The notes: generated by a model from the sequence alone, not told the origin. Numbered from the stretch's first letter, positions 7,797-18,061 are shown. The stretch: DNA of 64,000 nt from an uncultured Erythrobacter sp. (GCA_947488085.1 CANKYI010000002.1:124001-188000), one strand, 5' to 3'. Numbers and translations are program-made.

Positions 7797-10469
7797 TTAC
7801 GCTGCCAGTTTGCGCAGAACGTAATGAAGGATGCCGCCGTTGCGGTAATACTCCATCTCGTTCGCGGTATCGATCCGGCACAATGCGGTGAAGGTGAAGG
7901 TCGTGCCATCGGCGCGGGTCGCTTCAATCTCAACATCTTGGCCCGGTGTGAGATCCGCCAGTCCCTTGATGCTGAACGTGTCGTCCGAACCAAGGTTCAA
8001 GGTTTCCCGCGTGTCGCCGCCTTTGAATTGCAGGGGCAGAACGCCCATGCCGACGAGGTTTGAACGGTGAATACGCTCAAAGCTCTCAACAATAACCGCG
8101 CGCACACCCAGCAGGATCGTGCCCTTTGCCGCCCAGTCACGCGATGAACCGGTTCCGTATTCCTTGCCGCCAACAACGATCAACGGCGTGCCGTCTGCCT
8201 TGTGCTTCATTGCGGCGTCGTAAATCGGCATTTGCTCGCCGTTATAAGTGGTCTCGCCGCCTTCGACGCCGGGGACCATCTCATTCTTGATACGGATATT
8301 GGCGAAGGTGCCGCGCATCATCACGTCATGGTTGCCGCGCCGCGAACCGTAGGAGTTGAAGTCCTTCTTCGCGACCTGATTGGCGTTGAGGTAAGAGCCT
8401 GCTGGGCTGTCTTCCTTAATCGCGCCAGCCGGTGAGATATGGTCGGTTGTCACTGAGTCGCCGAGGATTGCGAGCGGCTTTGCGTCGACAATGTCGGTGA
8501 CCGGCGCAGGGGTCATTTCCATGCCGTCGAAGTATGGTGGGTTGGCAACATAGGTGCTGCCCGCGCGCCATTGGTATGTGTCGGAAGGCTCGACTGTGAT
8601 CGCCTGCCAGTGCTCATCACCGTCATAGACGTTGGCATACCGTTTCACGAACATCGAACGGTCGATGTTAGCCGCGCGATTTTCTGCGATCTCAGCATTG
8701 GTTGGCCACAGATCGGCGAGCATCACGTCATTGCCGTCCCTGTCCTGGCCGAGAGGCGTGGTGGTGATATCCTCTGTCACTGTGCCTTTCAGCGCGTAGG
8801 CGACCACTAGCGGCGGTGATGCCAAGAAGTTGGCACGCACGTCTTGTGAAACGCGCCCTTCAAAGTTGCGGTTGCCGGAAAGGACCGATGCGGCAACGAT
8901 GTCGTTGCCATTGATTGCCTTGCTGATCGGCGCGGCCAACGGGCCGGAATTGCCGATACAAGTCGTGCAACCATATCCAACAAGGTCGAAACCGATAGCG
9001 TCGAGATCATCCTGAAGTCCCGATTTCACGAGGTAGTCGGTCACGACCTGGCTGCCTGGCGCGAGTGATGTTTTGACCCATGGTTTCGGCTTCATGCCGC
9101 GCTCATTGGCTTTCTTCGCTACCAGACCCGCTGCGATCAGCACGTCCGGGTTCGATGTATTGGTGCAGCTGGTGATCGCGGCAATGACTACGTCGCCATC
9201 GCCAATATCGTGGTCCTTTCCATCAACAGACGTCCGGACCGGAGCGTCTTTCTTGTAGATCGATTTGAGGTCGTCGTTGAATAGCTCATCGACCTCGGGA
9301 AGGATAACGCGATCTTGTGGACGCTTGGGTCCAGCAAGGCTTGGCACAACCGATGCAACATCGAGTTCGAGAGTGTTGGTGAAGACCGGTTCATGATCGG
9401 GATCAAACCACATGCCCTGTTCCTTGGCATAGGCTTCGACCAAAGCGAGGTTGTCTTCGCTGCGGCCGGTCAGGCGCATATAATCGATAGTCTTGTCATC
9501 AATGCCAAAGAAGCCGCAGGTCGCGCCATATTCCGGCGCCATATTGGCGATAGTCGCACGGTCAGCCAGCGTCAGCGTAGCTACGCCTGGCCCGTAAAAT
9601 TCCACAAAGCGGCCAACAACACCGACTTCGCGCAGCATTTGCACGCAGGTGAGCACGAGGTCGGTCGCGGTCACACCTTCGGCCATTTTGCCGGTCAGTT
9701 TGAAGCCGACAACCTCGGGGATCAGCATCGAAATCGGTTGACCAAGCATTGCAGCTTCGGCTTCGATCCCGCCAACACCCCAGCCAAGGACGCCAAGGCC
9801 GTTGATCATCGTTGTGTGGCTGTCGGTGCCAACGCATGTGTCAGGATAGGCGACCATTTCGCCGTTTTCGTCTTCACTCGACCAAATCCCTTGGGCAATG
9901 TGTTCAAGGTTCACCTGGTGGCAAATGCCCGTGCCCGGAGGGACAGCGGAGAAGTTTTCAAAGCTTTTCGATCCCCATTTCAGGAAATCATAGCGTTCCG
10001 CATTGCGCTCATATTCGAGCGCCATGTTCTGTTCCATCGCTTTGGGATGGCCGAACTCGTCCACCATGACCGAGTGGTCAATGACTAGGTTGACGGGAAC
10101 CTGCGGGTTAATCTTGGCAGTATCGCCGCCCAATTCCTTGATCGCATCGCGCATCGCGGCGAGGTCAACGACGCAAGGCACACCAGTGAAATCTTGCAAG
10201 AGAACGCGCGCTGGGCGGTACTGGATTTCGTTGCCAGTTGATGGGTCTTTTTGCCAATCGACGATCGCCTGAATGTGTTCGCGGCCAACGGTGAAACCTT
10301 CGTCTTCAAACCGCAGCAGGTTTTCAAGCAGCACCTTCATTGAGTTCGGCAGGCGCGAGATGTCGCCCAATTGCTCGGCCGCTTTGGAAAGCGAGTAATA
10401 GGCGTAATTCTTGCCATTTACTGCGAGGTTTGAGCGGGCGTTGAGCGTGTCTTTGCCGGTTGCTGTCAT
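7797..10469 (-). CDS. acnA: Aconitate hydratase A
   Basis: Aconitase interconverts citrate and isocitrate in the TCA cycle using a 4Fe-4S cluster. The 890 residues match bacterial AcnA. Motifs include [17 protein letters not shown], the cluster ligands in [12 protein letters not shown] and [12 protein letters not shown], and C-terminal swivel-domain residues [16 protein letters not shown]. The ATG at 10469 ([13 protein letters not shown]) is preferred over a longer frame because an AAGGA site precedes it. It leads an operon with two exported rhodanese genes. Confidence 0.98.
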   Translation of the reverse strand: MTATGKDTLNARSNLAVNGKNYAYYSLSKAAEQLGDISRLPNSMKVLLENLLRFEDEGFTVGREHIQAIVDWQKDPSTGNEIQYRPARVLLQDFTGVPCVVDLAAMRDAIKELGGDTAKINPQVPVNLVIDHSVMVDEFGHPKAMEQNMALEYERNAERYDFLKWGSKSFENFSAVPPGTGICHQVNLEHIAQGIWSSEDENGEMVAYPDTCVGTDSHTTMINGLGVLGWGVGGIEAEAAMLGQPISMLIPEVVGFKLTGKMAEGVTATDLVLTCVQMLREVGVVGRFVEFYGPGVATLTLADRATIANMAPEYGATCGFFGIDDKTIDYMRLTGRSEDNLALVEAYAKEQGMWFDPDHEPVFTNTLELDVASVVPSLAGPKRPQDRVILPEVDELFNDDLKSIYKKDAPVRTSVDGKDHDIGDGDVVIAAITSCTNTSNPDVLIAAGLVAKKANERGMKPKPWVKTSLAPGSQVVTDYLVKSGLQDDLDAIGFDLVGYGCTTCIGNSGPLAAPISKAINGNDIVAASVLSGNRNFEGRVSQDVRANFLASPPLVVAYALKGTVTEDITTTPLGQDRDGNDVMLADLWPTNAEIAENRAANIDRSMFVKRYANVYDGDEHWQAITVEPSDTYQWRAGSTYVANPPYFDGMEMTPAPVTDIVDAKPLAILGDSVTTDHISPAGAIKEDSPAGSYLNANQVAKKDFNSYGSRRGNHDVMMRGTFANIRIKNEMVPGVEGGETTYNGEQMPIYDAAMKHKADGTPLIVVGGKEYGTGSSRDWAAKGTILLGVRAVIVESFERIHRSNLVGMGVLPLQFKGGDTRETLNLGSDDTFSIKGLADLTPGQDVEIEATRADGTTFTFTALCRIDTANEMEYYRNGGILHYVLRKLAA

Positions 10470-10740
10470 CGGGTGATTGTCCTTATGTGCTGGCCCCTTG
10501 GCGCGTTGACGCAATAGGGGGGATCCGGGTGATCCAATCCGGTTGAATATTGTTGCTTGGCCAAGTGCTAGACTGCGCGGGTTTGGTCAAGGGCTGCGGC
10601 CCAACTTGCGAGTCGATTGCGACAATGTTTTGGACGCAAAAACCGCGCCTGTTAGCCCTTACAAGTGTTTACTTCACTTTTGCGGCTCTCTCATGGCAGA
10701 GATCCTCCTAGTTGAAGAACTCGGGATTGGGACAAGCGCA

Positions 10741-10914
10741 ATGGAAGACGTTCAAAATCTTTCCGCGAAAAAGGCAAGTTTGACCGCTGGCATCATAGGC
10801 GCTGTCATGGTCGTGCTGGTTTGTTTCGCAGCGGCTTTCACATTTTCCGATCCAGTCGGCGCAAAGACCGATTCGCAACTGCAAACGGCCTCTGAAGAGG
10901 TTGAACAAAAATAG
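10741..10914 (+). CDS. Small single-pass membrane protein
   Basis: A 57-residue frame from ATG 10741 (MEDVQNLSAKKAS) contains one strong transmembrane helix (AGIIGAVMVVLVCFAAAFTF, about residues 17-36) and a polar, Glu/Gln-rich tail. The frame is open further upstream (ATG at 10693), but the upstream part looks non-coding. No family is recognised. It is divergent from acnA and is followed by a strong terminator, supporting its being a transcribed unit. Confidence 0.5.
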   Translation: MEDVQNLSAKKASLTAGIIGAVMVVLVCFAAAFTFSDPVGAKTDSQLQTASEEVEQK

Positions 10915-10931
10915 CCGCTTCGGGTTGCAAT

Positions 10932-10957
10932 GGAGACAAAACTGCCCCTTTGTCTCC
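10932..10957 (+). other. Hairpin GGAGACAAA/TTTGTCTCC
   Basis: A perfect 9-bp stem (10932-10940 with 10949-10957) and 8-base loop lies 15 bases after the small membrane protein gene. It is not followed by a T-run. A stronger terminator lies directly downstream, so this is more likely a transcript 3'-end or stability structure. Confidence 0.45.
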
Positions 10958-10971
10958 ACTTGAAGTGGAAG

Positions 10972-11013
10972 GGCCGGAACAGCTGGGCCAGTCCCCGCTG
11001 CTCCGGCCTTTTT
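10972..11013 (+). terminator. Rho-independent terminator
   Basis: GGCCGGAACAGC (10972-10983) pairs with GCTGCTCCGGCC (10997-11008) with one mismatch and is followed by five T residues. It ends the plus-strand transcript of the small membrane protein gene. Confidence 0.85.
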
Positions 11014-11148
11014 CTTGCGTAAAAGCGTGTCGATGCATTTGGTTCAGACGCGTGCAATAAATTTCCAGTGATAACAAACCTTTGTGATTTGATCGTCTCA
11101 TGCTCTTAAGGGGCCTGTGGCAGTGAGTTTTAGAAGGACAGGTGGGTT

Positions 11149-11820
11149 ATGAGGGTTTTGTGCGGTGCTTTGATTGTTTCCACTCTTGCTCTAACAGGTT
11201 GCACCACCGTCCTTGACGAGGCGACTGGGTTGATTGGAGGCGCTGTTGGTCCTCGAGCAGACACTCAGGCTGACGGTTCGTACGTTTTACCGGTCTTCAG
11301 CATTCCTGATGATGGAACCAAATTCTCTACCAGCTCGCCTGCTGAGGCGCATAACAGCCTCGCTCAAATGGTCTCGGGCATGAACGAAAGTGAACGTCAG
11401 TATTTTGCGCGCATTGTTGGTTCGCTCGGTTACTATCACGGCTGTAAAGATCGTGGTCGCCGTAGTTACATCCAGAACACGTTCACCAATCCCAATCAGT
11501 ATGGGATCTGCAACATGAGCACATTCTACGATGACACAAAATGGATCTCGCTAAACTTGATCTATCGCGGGAGACCCGATTCTGAAGTCGTAAGGACCGT
11601 GCAAAGACGCTACCTGCTCGGTGGTGCGCCAATCGGTCAGCCCTATGATGTTGGCTATGGCTCTGCGACGGCTTGGAACCGCTGGATTGAATGGTCTGGT
11701 CATAGGCTTAATGGCATGACGCGCACGGAGATGGTTGAGTTCTTCTTGGACAAGACCAATGGGCGTTTTGGTACTCAGCGCCAATTGAACCAAACACCCT
11801 ATGAGGTTCAGCCGGGCTGA
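11149..11820 (+). CDS. Lipoprotein of unknown function
   Basis: The 223-residue protein has a clear lipoprotein signal, LALTGC, with the lipidated Cys at about residue 18. The mature part is soluble and Tyr/Arg rich with two further Cys (YYHGCKDRG, YGICNMS) that may form a disulfide. I recognise no domain. AGAAGGACAG about 12 bases before ATG is an acceptable ribosome binding site. It stands alone, after a terminator and convergent with the EamA transporter gene. Confidence 0.75.
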   Translation: MRVLCGALIVSTLALTGCTTVLDEATGLIGGAVGPRADTQADGSYVLPVFSIPDDGTKFSTSSPAEAHNSLAQMVSGMNESERQYFARIVGSLGYYHGCKDRGRRSYIQNTFTNPNQYGICNMSTFYDDTKWISLNLIYRGRPDSEVVRTVQRRYLLGGAPIGQPYDVGYGSATAWNRWIEWSGHRLNGMTRTEMVEFFLDKTNGRFGTQRQLNQTPYEVQPG

Positions 11821-11840
11821 TTTTCCGAACGCTGATGGCG

Positions 11841-12743
11841 TTAGTCGGCGGGGGATTGGGCGGTGTCGGACTTGCGTGTTGCGAGCCAGCACCCCGCTAC
11901 GATCAACATTGTGCCTGCAATCGTCGGCAGCGTTACGGCCTCGCGGAAAAACGCCCACCCAAACAAGCTCGCCCATAAAAACCCCGAATATTCAATCGGG
12001 ACTAAGGCCTGTGCCTCGGCACGGGCATAGGCCCAAGCCATAGCCATTGCGCCAGCTACGGTGAGCACGGCTGCGGCTGCTAAAGGCAACAAAGCCTCTG
12101 ATTGAGGCACAGAGCCCAAAAACGGTGCGAACAACAACAATATCGCGCCGCCAACGCCGCTGTGGAAGGTGGCAATTTCCACGGGTCCTGCCATTTGGCT
12201 TTGCCGCCGGATCACTATGAAATTGTAGGCGTACAAAAGCGCCGAGAACATGAGGGCCGCCAACCCCAGCGCAATATCGACGTCAAATTCACCTTTCCCG
12301 ATGCGGCCTCCAATGATCACGAGTGTCCCGACAAAGCCTAAGATGCTCGCAAACACGGCTTTGGGCTGGATCACTTCGCCCAACAGGACGCGGGCGAAAT
12401 AGAGAGCGACCAATGGGGCAATGAAACTGATTGCTATCGCCTCGGCCAAAGGCAGTTTGGTGAGCGCGTAGAAGAAGCTCAATGCCATAAAGGCCGAGAT
12501 GATGCCGCGTTCGAGGTGGATTTTGAGCACGGTTTTGTCTGGCCACCCCTCTTTGCGCCAAAGCCAGAAAGGAGCGATGATCGCGGCGCCCATAAGTGAC
12601 CTCAAAACCGTTGCGGTATAGGCACCGGTCAACAGGGCGGCGTCCTTCATAAAAGCGTCCATCAGCGACAAAAGCCCAACACCAAGCGCGGCTGCGGCAA
12701 AAGGCAGCAAACGGGCGGTGGAGGGAACGGCGGCTTCGGACAT
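11841..12743 (-). CDS. EamA/DMT-family membrane transporter
   Basis: The 300-residue form starting MSEAAVPSTARLLPF at 12743 has an AGGGA site and the usual family length; the frame extends further but without a better start. About ten hydrophobic segments form two EamA repeats. The first includes ALGVGLLSLMDAFMKD and ATVLRSLMGAAIIAPFWL, and the second ends GFLWASLFGWAFFREAVT before IAGTMLIVAGCWLA. The family exports or imports small metabolites such as amino acids; the substrate cannot be predicted. It is divergent from the L,D-transpeptidase gene with 184 bases between. Confidence 0.9.
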   Translation of the reverse strand: MSEAAVPSTARLLPFAAAALGVGLLSLMDAFMKDAALLTGAYTATVLRSLMGAAIIAPFWLWRKEGWPDKTVLKIHLERGIISAFMALSFFYALTKLPLAEAIAISFIAPLVALYFARVLLGEVIQPKAVFASILGFVGTLVIIGGRIGKGEFDVDIALGLAALMFSALLYAYNFIVIRRQSQMAGPVEIATFHSGVGGAILLLFAPFLGSVPQSEALLPLAAAAVLTVAGAMAMAWAYARAEAQALVPIEYSGFLWASLFGWAFFREAVTLPTIAGTMLIVAGCWLATRKSDTAQSPAD

Positions 12744-12927
12744 TGCGAGTTCCCTAGGTGCAATGCCGCCATAGGTCACGGGTGGTGCGTGCATCATCTG
12801 TGCAGGATTCATCGCAGGGTCAGCCTGCATGCTTGATAGAGCTGATGAAACAGGGATATATTCAACTTTGAAAGCGCGAAATGGGTGCCGATTGTCGGCG
12901 CGCCGACGCGATACGGGACGAGCAGAT

Positions 12928-14298
12928 ATGCGCAAATGGGTCAGCACATTCGCAGCCGGAATTGCCGGAGCGGCACTTATTGCAGGGGGCGCGCTTGCTC
13001 AGAATAGTGCGGCGAGTGGCAATGGAACCGGTGTCGATGGCGAAGAGCGTTTTGACGAAGCGTTTCCGCAAATGGTCTCAGAGCCCTTGGTGCAAGGCGA
13101 CCTTACAGCGCCTGGTCCGATGATTCAGGAGTGGAGCACAGATGACGCTGCTGCATTGATTGGTGTGATCGAGACGATTGGTGAGGAAGGCCTTGATCCG
13201 GCAGACTACAACCTTGCCGAATTGCGCATGCTGGCATTGGCCGGACCATCTGATGAACTGAACGCTATTGCGTCGAAGAACTTTGTCTGGCTGGTCGAAG
13301 ATTTGCGCGATGGCCGCACTCCGGCAGAAGCGCGAGTTCAGTGGTTTGTGATTGACCCGGACCGCAATGTGAACCGCACGCGCGACCTATTGGAGCAGGC
13401 CGTACAGACCGGTGATGTTGCAGGCACATTGGCGAGCCTCAACCCCACCCATCCTGATTATGCAAAACTGCGTGAAGAGTTGGCCAAAACACCGGAAAGC
13501 GAGGCAGCGAAGCGCAAGTTGATCCGCGCGAATATGGATCGCTGGCGGTGGTTGGCGCAGGATCTGGGTAGCCAGTATTTGATCACGAATGTGCCCGAAT
13601 ATCAGCTGCGCCTGACGGTCAACAATCGCATTATTAGCACCTATCGCACTGTTGTCGGCAAACCGGGCCGGACGGCGACGCCGCAACTGGCGGAGACGGT
13701 GTCTGGCGTGGTTTTCAACCCGACTTGGACTGTGCCACAATCGATTGTGCGCGGTGAGGGGTTGGGGCAGCGTGTGCTGAACAATCCGTCATGGGCGCGT
13801 CGCAATGGCTATACGGCGACCCGCGGCCGCAACGGTTACATTTCCGTTGTGCAACAGCCGGGACCGGGCAATTCGCTTGGCCGAATGAAGTTGGAAATGC
13901 CCAATCGCCATGCGATTTTCTTCCATGACACACCATCGCGACATCTGTTTAACAATGCCAATCGCGCCTTGTCGCATGGTTGCATTCGGACAGAGCGCGC
14001 GCTGGAGCTGGCGATCACGATGGCGATCCTTGGTCAGGGTGCGAGCCGTGATGAAGCGGTGGCGATTGCCACATCTGGTGAATACACCAAAGTGCCGATC
14101 GAGAAGGAAATGCCCGCCTACATCACCTATTTTACAATGGCGACGGACATTGAGGGCGAGATGCGCACATTTAGCGACATTTATGGCCGCGACGCCGCCG
14201 TTTTGGCGAGTCTCGATCAACCACGCGTCCAAAACCGTTCAGGCGAAAGCGATGACGAGGTTATCGTGATTGAGAACAACCCGCTGGCGGGTGACTAA
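12928..14298 (+). CDS. L,D-transpeptidase of YcbB/LdtD type
   Basis: This periplasmic enzyme would make 3-3 crosslinks or attach partners to peptidoglycan. From ATG 12928 it has 456 residues. A signal peptide (TFAAGIAGAALIAGGALAQ) comes first, then an alpha-helical scaffold domain with LDPADYNL typical of YcbB relatives. The YkuD catalytic domain follows from about 217 to 360, with RTATPQL, FNPTWTVP and the active-site SHGCIRTE (Cys about 352) preceded by FFHDTPSRHLF. A separate peptidoglycan-binding domain is not obvious, which makes it shorter than E. coli YcbB. Its neighbour on the opposite strand is a second YkuD-type protein. Confidence 0.92.
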   Translation: MRKWVSTFAAGIAGAALIAGGALAQNSAASGNGTGVDGEERFDEAFPQMVSEPLVQGDLTAPGPMIQEWSTDDAAALIGVIETIGEEGLDPADYNLAELRMLALAGPSDELNAIASKNFVWLVEDLRDGRTPAEARVQWFVIDPDRNVNRTRDLLEQAVQTGDVAGTLASLNPTHPDYAKLREELAKTPESEAAKRKLIRANMDRWRWLAQDLGSQYLITNVPEYQLRLTVNNRIISTYRTVVGKPGRTATPQLAETVSGVVFNPTWTVPQSIVRGEGLGQRVLNNPSWARRNGYTATRGRNGYISVVQQPGPGNSLGRMKLEMPNRHAIFFHDTPSRHLFNNANRALSHGCIRTERALELAITMAILGQGASRDEAVAIATSGEYTKVPIEKEMPAYITYFTMATDIEGEMRTFSDIYGRDAAVLASLDQPRVQNRSGESDDEVIVIENNPLAGD

Positions 14299-14307
14299 GC
14301 CAGGCCG

Positions 14308-15021
14308 TTAAAACACGCCGGGATTATAGCGCTGCGTCGCATTGGGTGTGCTGGATTGAAGCGGTTGCAATTGCTGCTCGCGCGTCAACATCCTTCCGTC
14401 TTCTTGCAAACCAAGACTATCAGCGAACAAGAGCCGCCCGCCGGATAGGTTGAGCAGGGCGATGCGGAACTGTTCTTCGCCCAGCGCAAAGCAACCGTTT
14501 GAGCGTCCGAGCCTGCCCCAGCGTTCGATATGTGAAGGCTCCGCATAACGGGCGCGGTGCATAACGATGTAGCGGCGCAGGGCAGCTTCGTTGGTTTGGT
14601 CTAGACCACCTAGCCGCACCGAAGTGCCATAGCGCCCCTGATACCACTCCCACGTCACATAGGCGCCGCGCGATGTTGCGTTGGACCCTTCGACATTGGA
14701 GTAGGAATTGAGCCATCCATCATGCTCAGGATCAGAGCCAGTGCCATGGCTGACATGGAAGGGGTTCACTTCTTCGCGGTCCAGATTGACGAAATAGAAC
14801 CGCCGCTGAGCCGAATGCACGCCGAAATCGGCAATGCCGACAATATCGCGCCGCCAGATCGCATCGCCCGCTCTGTCCAATTCACGCTTCGCAATGTCAA
14901 ACAACACCCGGTCGCGCGCGCTACCTCGGCGTGGTTGCGCAGCAAGCCGTGCAGGCAGAACCGGGAGCGCCAAAGCAGCGCCCGCGGCAATCGTGCCTTT
15001 GATAAGATCGCGACGTTTCAT
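14308..15021 (-). CDS. Murein L,D-transpeptidase catalytic domain (YkuD_2) family protein
   Basis: The 237-residue protein begins with a signal containing paired arginines (MKRRDLIKGT), consistent with Tat or Sec export. It belongs to the YkuD_2 type: GIADFGVHSAQRRFYFVNL, HGTGSDPEHDG, and the catalytic region RWGRLGRSNGCFAL, with Cys about 177 replacing the SHGC form. It probably acts on peptidoglycan in the periplasm. Its stop is 9 bases from the stop of the YcbB-like gene on the other strand, so the two are convergent neighbours. Confidence 0.85.
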   Translation of the reverse strand: MKRRDLIKGTIAAGAALALPVLPARLAAQPRRGSARDRVLFDIAKRELDRAGDAIWRRDIVGIADFGVHSAQRRFYFVNLDREEVNPFHVSHGTGSDPEHDGWLNSYSNVEGSNATSRGAYVTWEWYQGRYGTSVRLGGLDQTNEAALRRYIVMHRARYAEPSHIERWGRLGRSNGCFALGEEQFRIALLNLSGGRLLFADSLGLQEDGRMLTREQQLQPLQSSTPNATQRYNPGVF

Positions 15022-15080
15022 GTGTGCACCCTATCTAACCCAAGATGGCCCCGGCGTGAATCCCAAATTGATCTGAATTA

Positions 15081-16529
15081 TTACGTGGCTTCATGGAGTG
15101 CTTTGGCGGCCATGCCTAGCTTGATAACGCCGGGCATATGCTCCTGAATTTTTGGTCCCACTTTACCTAGCGCTTCTAGGCGCGGATCATTTTCGGCGAT
15201 CATTTTCGCCACAGCAGGACCGGTCGGGTGCAGACGGCTCTTGGCGTTAAAGGCGTTGGTTTTGGGATTGCCTGACAGAATCGCGGTGCTCATCAAGTTG
15301 GCCATCACGGCGTAGGGATACGTATCGGTCGTATCCGTCAATGGAGCTGGCGGGAGGAGGTTGTTCTTCTCCTGATCGGTTTCAAAATTCGCCTCTACAA
15401 AGGCCGCAAGCGCCGCGCTGTACGGGACGAATGGCGATTGCGCCAATTGCAGCGTGATGCGGTCGCCGTTGAAGAAAGGCTGTGTGTTCCCAAGCACTTC
15501 GAAGGGGACCGCGCTCGCGGTGCAATCGATGAACAGCGTGCCTTGTGGTAGGCCGACGCGGTCTTTGCCGAACAGCATTGCCGAAGGCTCAAGCGCGGTG
15601 ACACGCCGACCGCGATGGACCTTTTTGATCTGGCGCAGCAATGCAACTTCTGCCTCGGAAATCACGGCAAAGTGGAACATTTTGGGCGTCACATCAGGAT
15701 CAATCCGCAGCATCGTGCCGCGCTCATCCAGTTTTGCGAACATCTCATCGCCGGTGTCGGAAGAGCTTGCGCATTCGACCAGATCGACCTGAAACTGGAT
15801 CAGCTCTTCGATATGATGCTGCGCTGGTTGCAGCAGCTTGCGGTTGAACATCCAGCTGTCGCGCGGTCGCACCCAGTCGATCTGGTCCGCCGGAACGCCA
15901 GCTTCCAACAACCAGACCGCAGTATCCATCGCAGTCTTGCCTCCGCCAATCACGACGTAATGCTGTGGTAGATTGTCGGTGTCTTTCCAAAGATGCGGCA
16001 AGTCGCCCGGCACCGCAAAACGCGTGTCCTCAGCAACGTCGAAAGCAGGCTTGTGAGTGGACGGGACCGAGGTTTTGAACCAAGTCCCATCGACCAGTTT
16101 ACGCCGCACGGCAAAGCTGTGTTCCTCACCGGATAGAATGCTGTGCGCCGTGTGACTGCCGCCATCTTCACCGCGATATTCGCACAAGGGAAAGTAGGCG
16201 ACACGTCCGCTTGGGATCAGCCGCTCTGTCATCACTTTGCTGTAATAGGAAAGGATTTCGGCATGTTTGGCGAGTGGATACATGCCCTTATTGTGCCCCA
16301 GAGTGTCCACGCGGTCCGGGCACAGTTCGAGCGAATTGACGCCGTAGGTTGCGCTGGGTTGGTGCAGCGCGACGAAGGAATAGGCATCGTTCCAATGCCC
16401 GCCGGGCCGCGCATGTTTATCGATCAAGGTGATGTGACAATCGGGATCTTCGTCCAGCAAGGTGTCCGCAAATGCCAGCCCCACTGCGCCGGCGCCAATG
16501 ATGAGATAATCGGTTTCGTGGGAGGGCAT
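15081..16529 (-). CDS. FAD/NAD(P)-binding oxidoreductase
   Basis: The 482 residues begin with a dinucleotide-binding fold, YLIIGAGAVGLAFADTL (GxGxxG at about residues 12-17), then an acidic strand end LIDKHARPGGHWND as in flavin monooxygenases. A second nucleotide-binding motif, YVVIGGGKTAMDTAVWLLEAG (about 193-213), would bind NAD(P)H. This double-Rossmann layout fits flavoprotein monooxygenases or related oxidoreductases; the substrate is unknown. It has its own upstream region and is divergent from the gene at 16599. Confidence 0.82.
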   Translation of the reverse strand: MPSHETDYLIIGAGAVGLAFADTLLDEDPDCHITLIDKHARPGGHWNDAYSFVALHQPSATYGVNSLELCPDRVDTLGHNKGMYPLAKHAEILSYYSKVMTERLIPSGRVAYFPLCEYRGEDGGSHTAHSILSGEEHSFAVRRKLVDGTWFKTSVPSTHKPAFDVAEDTRFAVPGDLPHLWKDTDNLPQHYVVIGGGKTAMDTAVWLLEAGVPADQIDWVRPRDSWMFNRKLLQPAQHHIEELIQFQVDLVECASSSDTGDEMFAKLDERGTMLRIDPDVTPKMFHFAVISEAEVALLRQIKKVHRGRRVTALEPSAMLFGKDRVGLPQGTLFIDCTASAVPFEVLGNTQPFFNGDRITLQLAQSPFVPYSAALAAFVEANFETDQEKNNLLPPAPLTDTTDTYPYAVMANLMSTAILSGNPKTNAFNAKSRLHPTGPAVAKMIAENDPRLEALGKVGPKIQEHMPGVIKLGMAAKALHEAT

Positions 16530-16598
16530 TGCTGGTCTATCCTCAAGTTATCAGTGGTTCATACCGGCTACCGTAATTCGGGTTGGGGAGAAAGTGTT

Positions 16599-17183
16599 AT
16601 GGCAATAGTGTGGCGTGGCGGATTGGCGATTGTGATCGCGGGAGCACTGCATTCGGTTAGCTTGGGGCAGGAGGCGGCGCCTGATCGACAGGCGGAGACA
16701 TCAACGCAAACCTCGCTCCCCGCACTAAGAGAACTGCAGCTTGTGCGCAGCAATTTGGCTGAGGCGCCTTCAACACTTACTGTTGAAGCTGCCGAGGTGC
16801 CTTCGGAGTCGACCCGTATTCTCGATCACGCGGCAGCGGAGCGATTGTTCGGCAATTCCGGCATTTCTTTGCAATGGATCGGTTGGGAGGAGCGCGGGCG
16901 CGTTTGGATCGCGGTCGATGAAGATGGGCAATGGCTATTAACGGGCGAACAGCGCGGTGAGGATGGAGCGCGGCTGAGCCTTGAAGGCTTCATAACCGAG
17001 ATCGGCTCTGACTATTTCACCTATTCTGGCACGGTCAAAATCTCAGGGGCGCCCGATGCAGAGCGGCTTTGCAACACGACCAAGGAATGGCGCTTTGCTG
17101 TCAGGCAGAACCGCAAATATTGGCGTTTGCGTGAATTTGAGTGGTGCGACTATCTGACCGACTACATCGATATTTACTTCTAA
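16599..17183 (+). CDS. Exported protein of unknown function
   Basis: The start at 16599 (MAIVWRGGLAIV) has a GGGGAG site and gives 194 residues with a signal peptide (cleavage near SLGQ). The mature part has mixed strand-forming segments (ISLQWIGWEERGRVWIAVDEDGQWLL) and two Cys (AERLCNTTKEW, FEWCDYL) near the end. I recognise no family. Its stop TAA shares four bases (CTAA) with the stop of the convergent histone-deacetylase-like gene. Confidence 0.7.
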   Translation: MAIVWRGGLAIVIAGALHSVSLGQEAAPDRQAETSTQTSLPALRELQLVRSNLAEAPSTLTVEAAEVPSESTRILDHAAAERLFGNSGISLQWIGWEERGRVWIAVDEDGQWLLTGEQRGEDGARLSLEGFITEIGSDYFTYSGTVKISGAPDAERLCNTTKEWRFAVRQNRKYWRLREFEWCDYLTDYIDIYF

Positions 17184-18061
17184 GCTTGAACCGCAAAACG
17201 GGCATTCACTGCCGCCATCGTCAGCATAGACCGGGCGTGGCGCGCGGCGACTTCGTGCGGATTGCCATATCCTCCACCCAGTGCTGAGGCGATGGAAAGG
17301 CCGCGACTGCGAACCTGATCCACGACATAGGCATCGCGGCGTTCCAGCCCCATATCGGTCAGCGCGAGCCTGCCAAGTCTGTCATCGCCATGCGGGTCGA
17401 CGCCTGCCTGATAGAGCACCAGATCGGGCGCGAAGCTATCAATAATCTCCGGCAAGTGCGTGTCTAGCGCCTCCATGTAGCCATCGTCATCCACGCCGTC
17501 AGACAGAGGGACATCGCGGCTGGAGCGGGCTTTGCGAACGGGGAAGTTCTTGTCTGCATGCAGCGAAAGCGTGAAGATGTCCTCGCGACCTGCGGTGAGG
17601 CTGGCGGTGCCATCGCCCTGATGCACGTCGAGGTCGACTATCAAGATACGCCGCGCGTCCCCCTGTGCGATCAGGCGATTGGATGCCACGGCAAGGTCGT
17701 TGAACACGCAATAACCTGCGCCCGTATCGGCGAGTGCATGGTGGCTACCCGCCGCGGAATTTGCCGCATAGCCATGCTCCATCGCCAGCTTTGCCGCGAG
17801 CCATGTGCCGCCATTGGTGTGCCGTACGCGGTCGCGGATGCGCTCTGTCACCGGGAAACCGATACGGCGTTCCTTGTCGTGCGGGACATTGGCGGTGAAG
17901 ACCTCTTCTACATAAGCGGGGTCATGCACCGCCTCCAGCCATTCGCGCGGGCAAGGCTCTGGCGCGTGTTCTTTAATCGCGGCGTCACTGTTGCGCAGCG
18001 CCTCCATCACCAATTGGTATTTGTCGAATTTGAACGTCCCGCGTGTCGGTTGCGGGGCCAT
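17180..18061 (-). CDS. Histone deacetylase-like amidohydrolase
   Basis: This zinc-dependent arginase/deacetylase-fold enzyme would remove acetyl or acyl groups from small molecules or proteins; bacterial members include acetylpolyamine and acetoin-linked enzymes. Metal and catalytic residues are visible: AGSHHALADTGAGYCVFND (tandem His), LIVDLDVHQGDGT (metal Asp and His) and LYQAGVDPHGDDRLG (third metal Asp). Length is 293. The family N-terminus usually begins about ten residues earlier. In frame upstream the codons read LLHVVHHADY, starting at a CTG at 18091 just after the previous gene, so a non-ATG start is possible. Likely cotranscribed with the thioredoxin-like gene and ispG. Confidence 0.88.
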   Translation of the reverse strand: MAPQPTRGTFKFDKYQLVMEALRNSDAAIKEHAPEPCPREWLEAVHDPAYVEEVFTANVPHDKERRIGFPVTERIRDRVRHTNGGTWLAAKLAMEHGYAANSAAGSHHALADTGAGYCVFNDLAVASNRLIAQGDARRILIVDLDVHQGDGTASLTAGREDIFTLSLHADKNFPVRKARSSRDVPLSDGVDDDGYMEALDTHLPEIIDSFAPDLVLYQAGVDPHGDDRLGRLALTDMGLERRDAYVVDQVRSRGLSIASALGGGYGNPHEVAARHARSMLTMAAVNARFAVQA

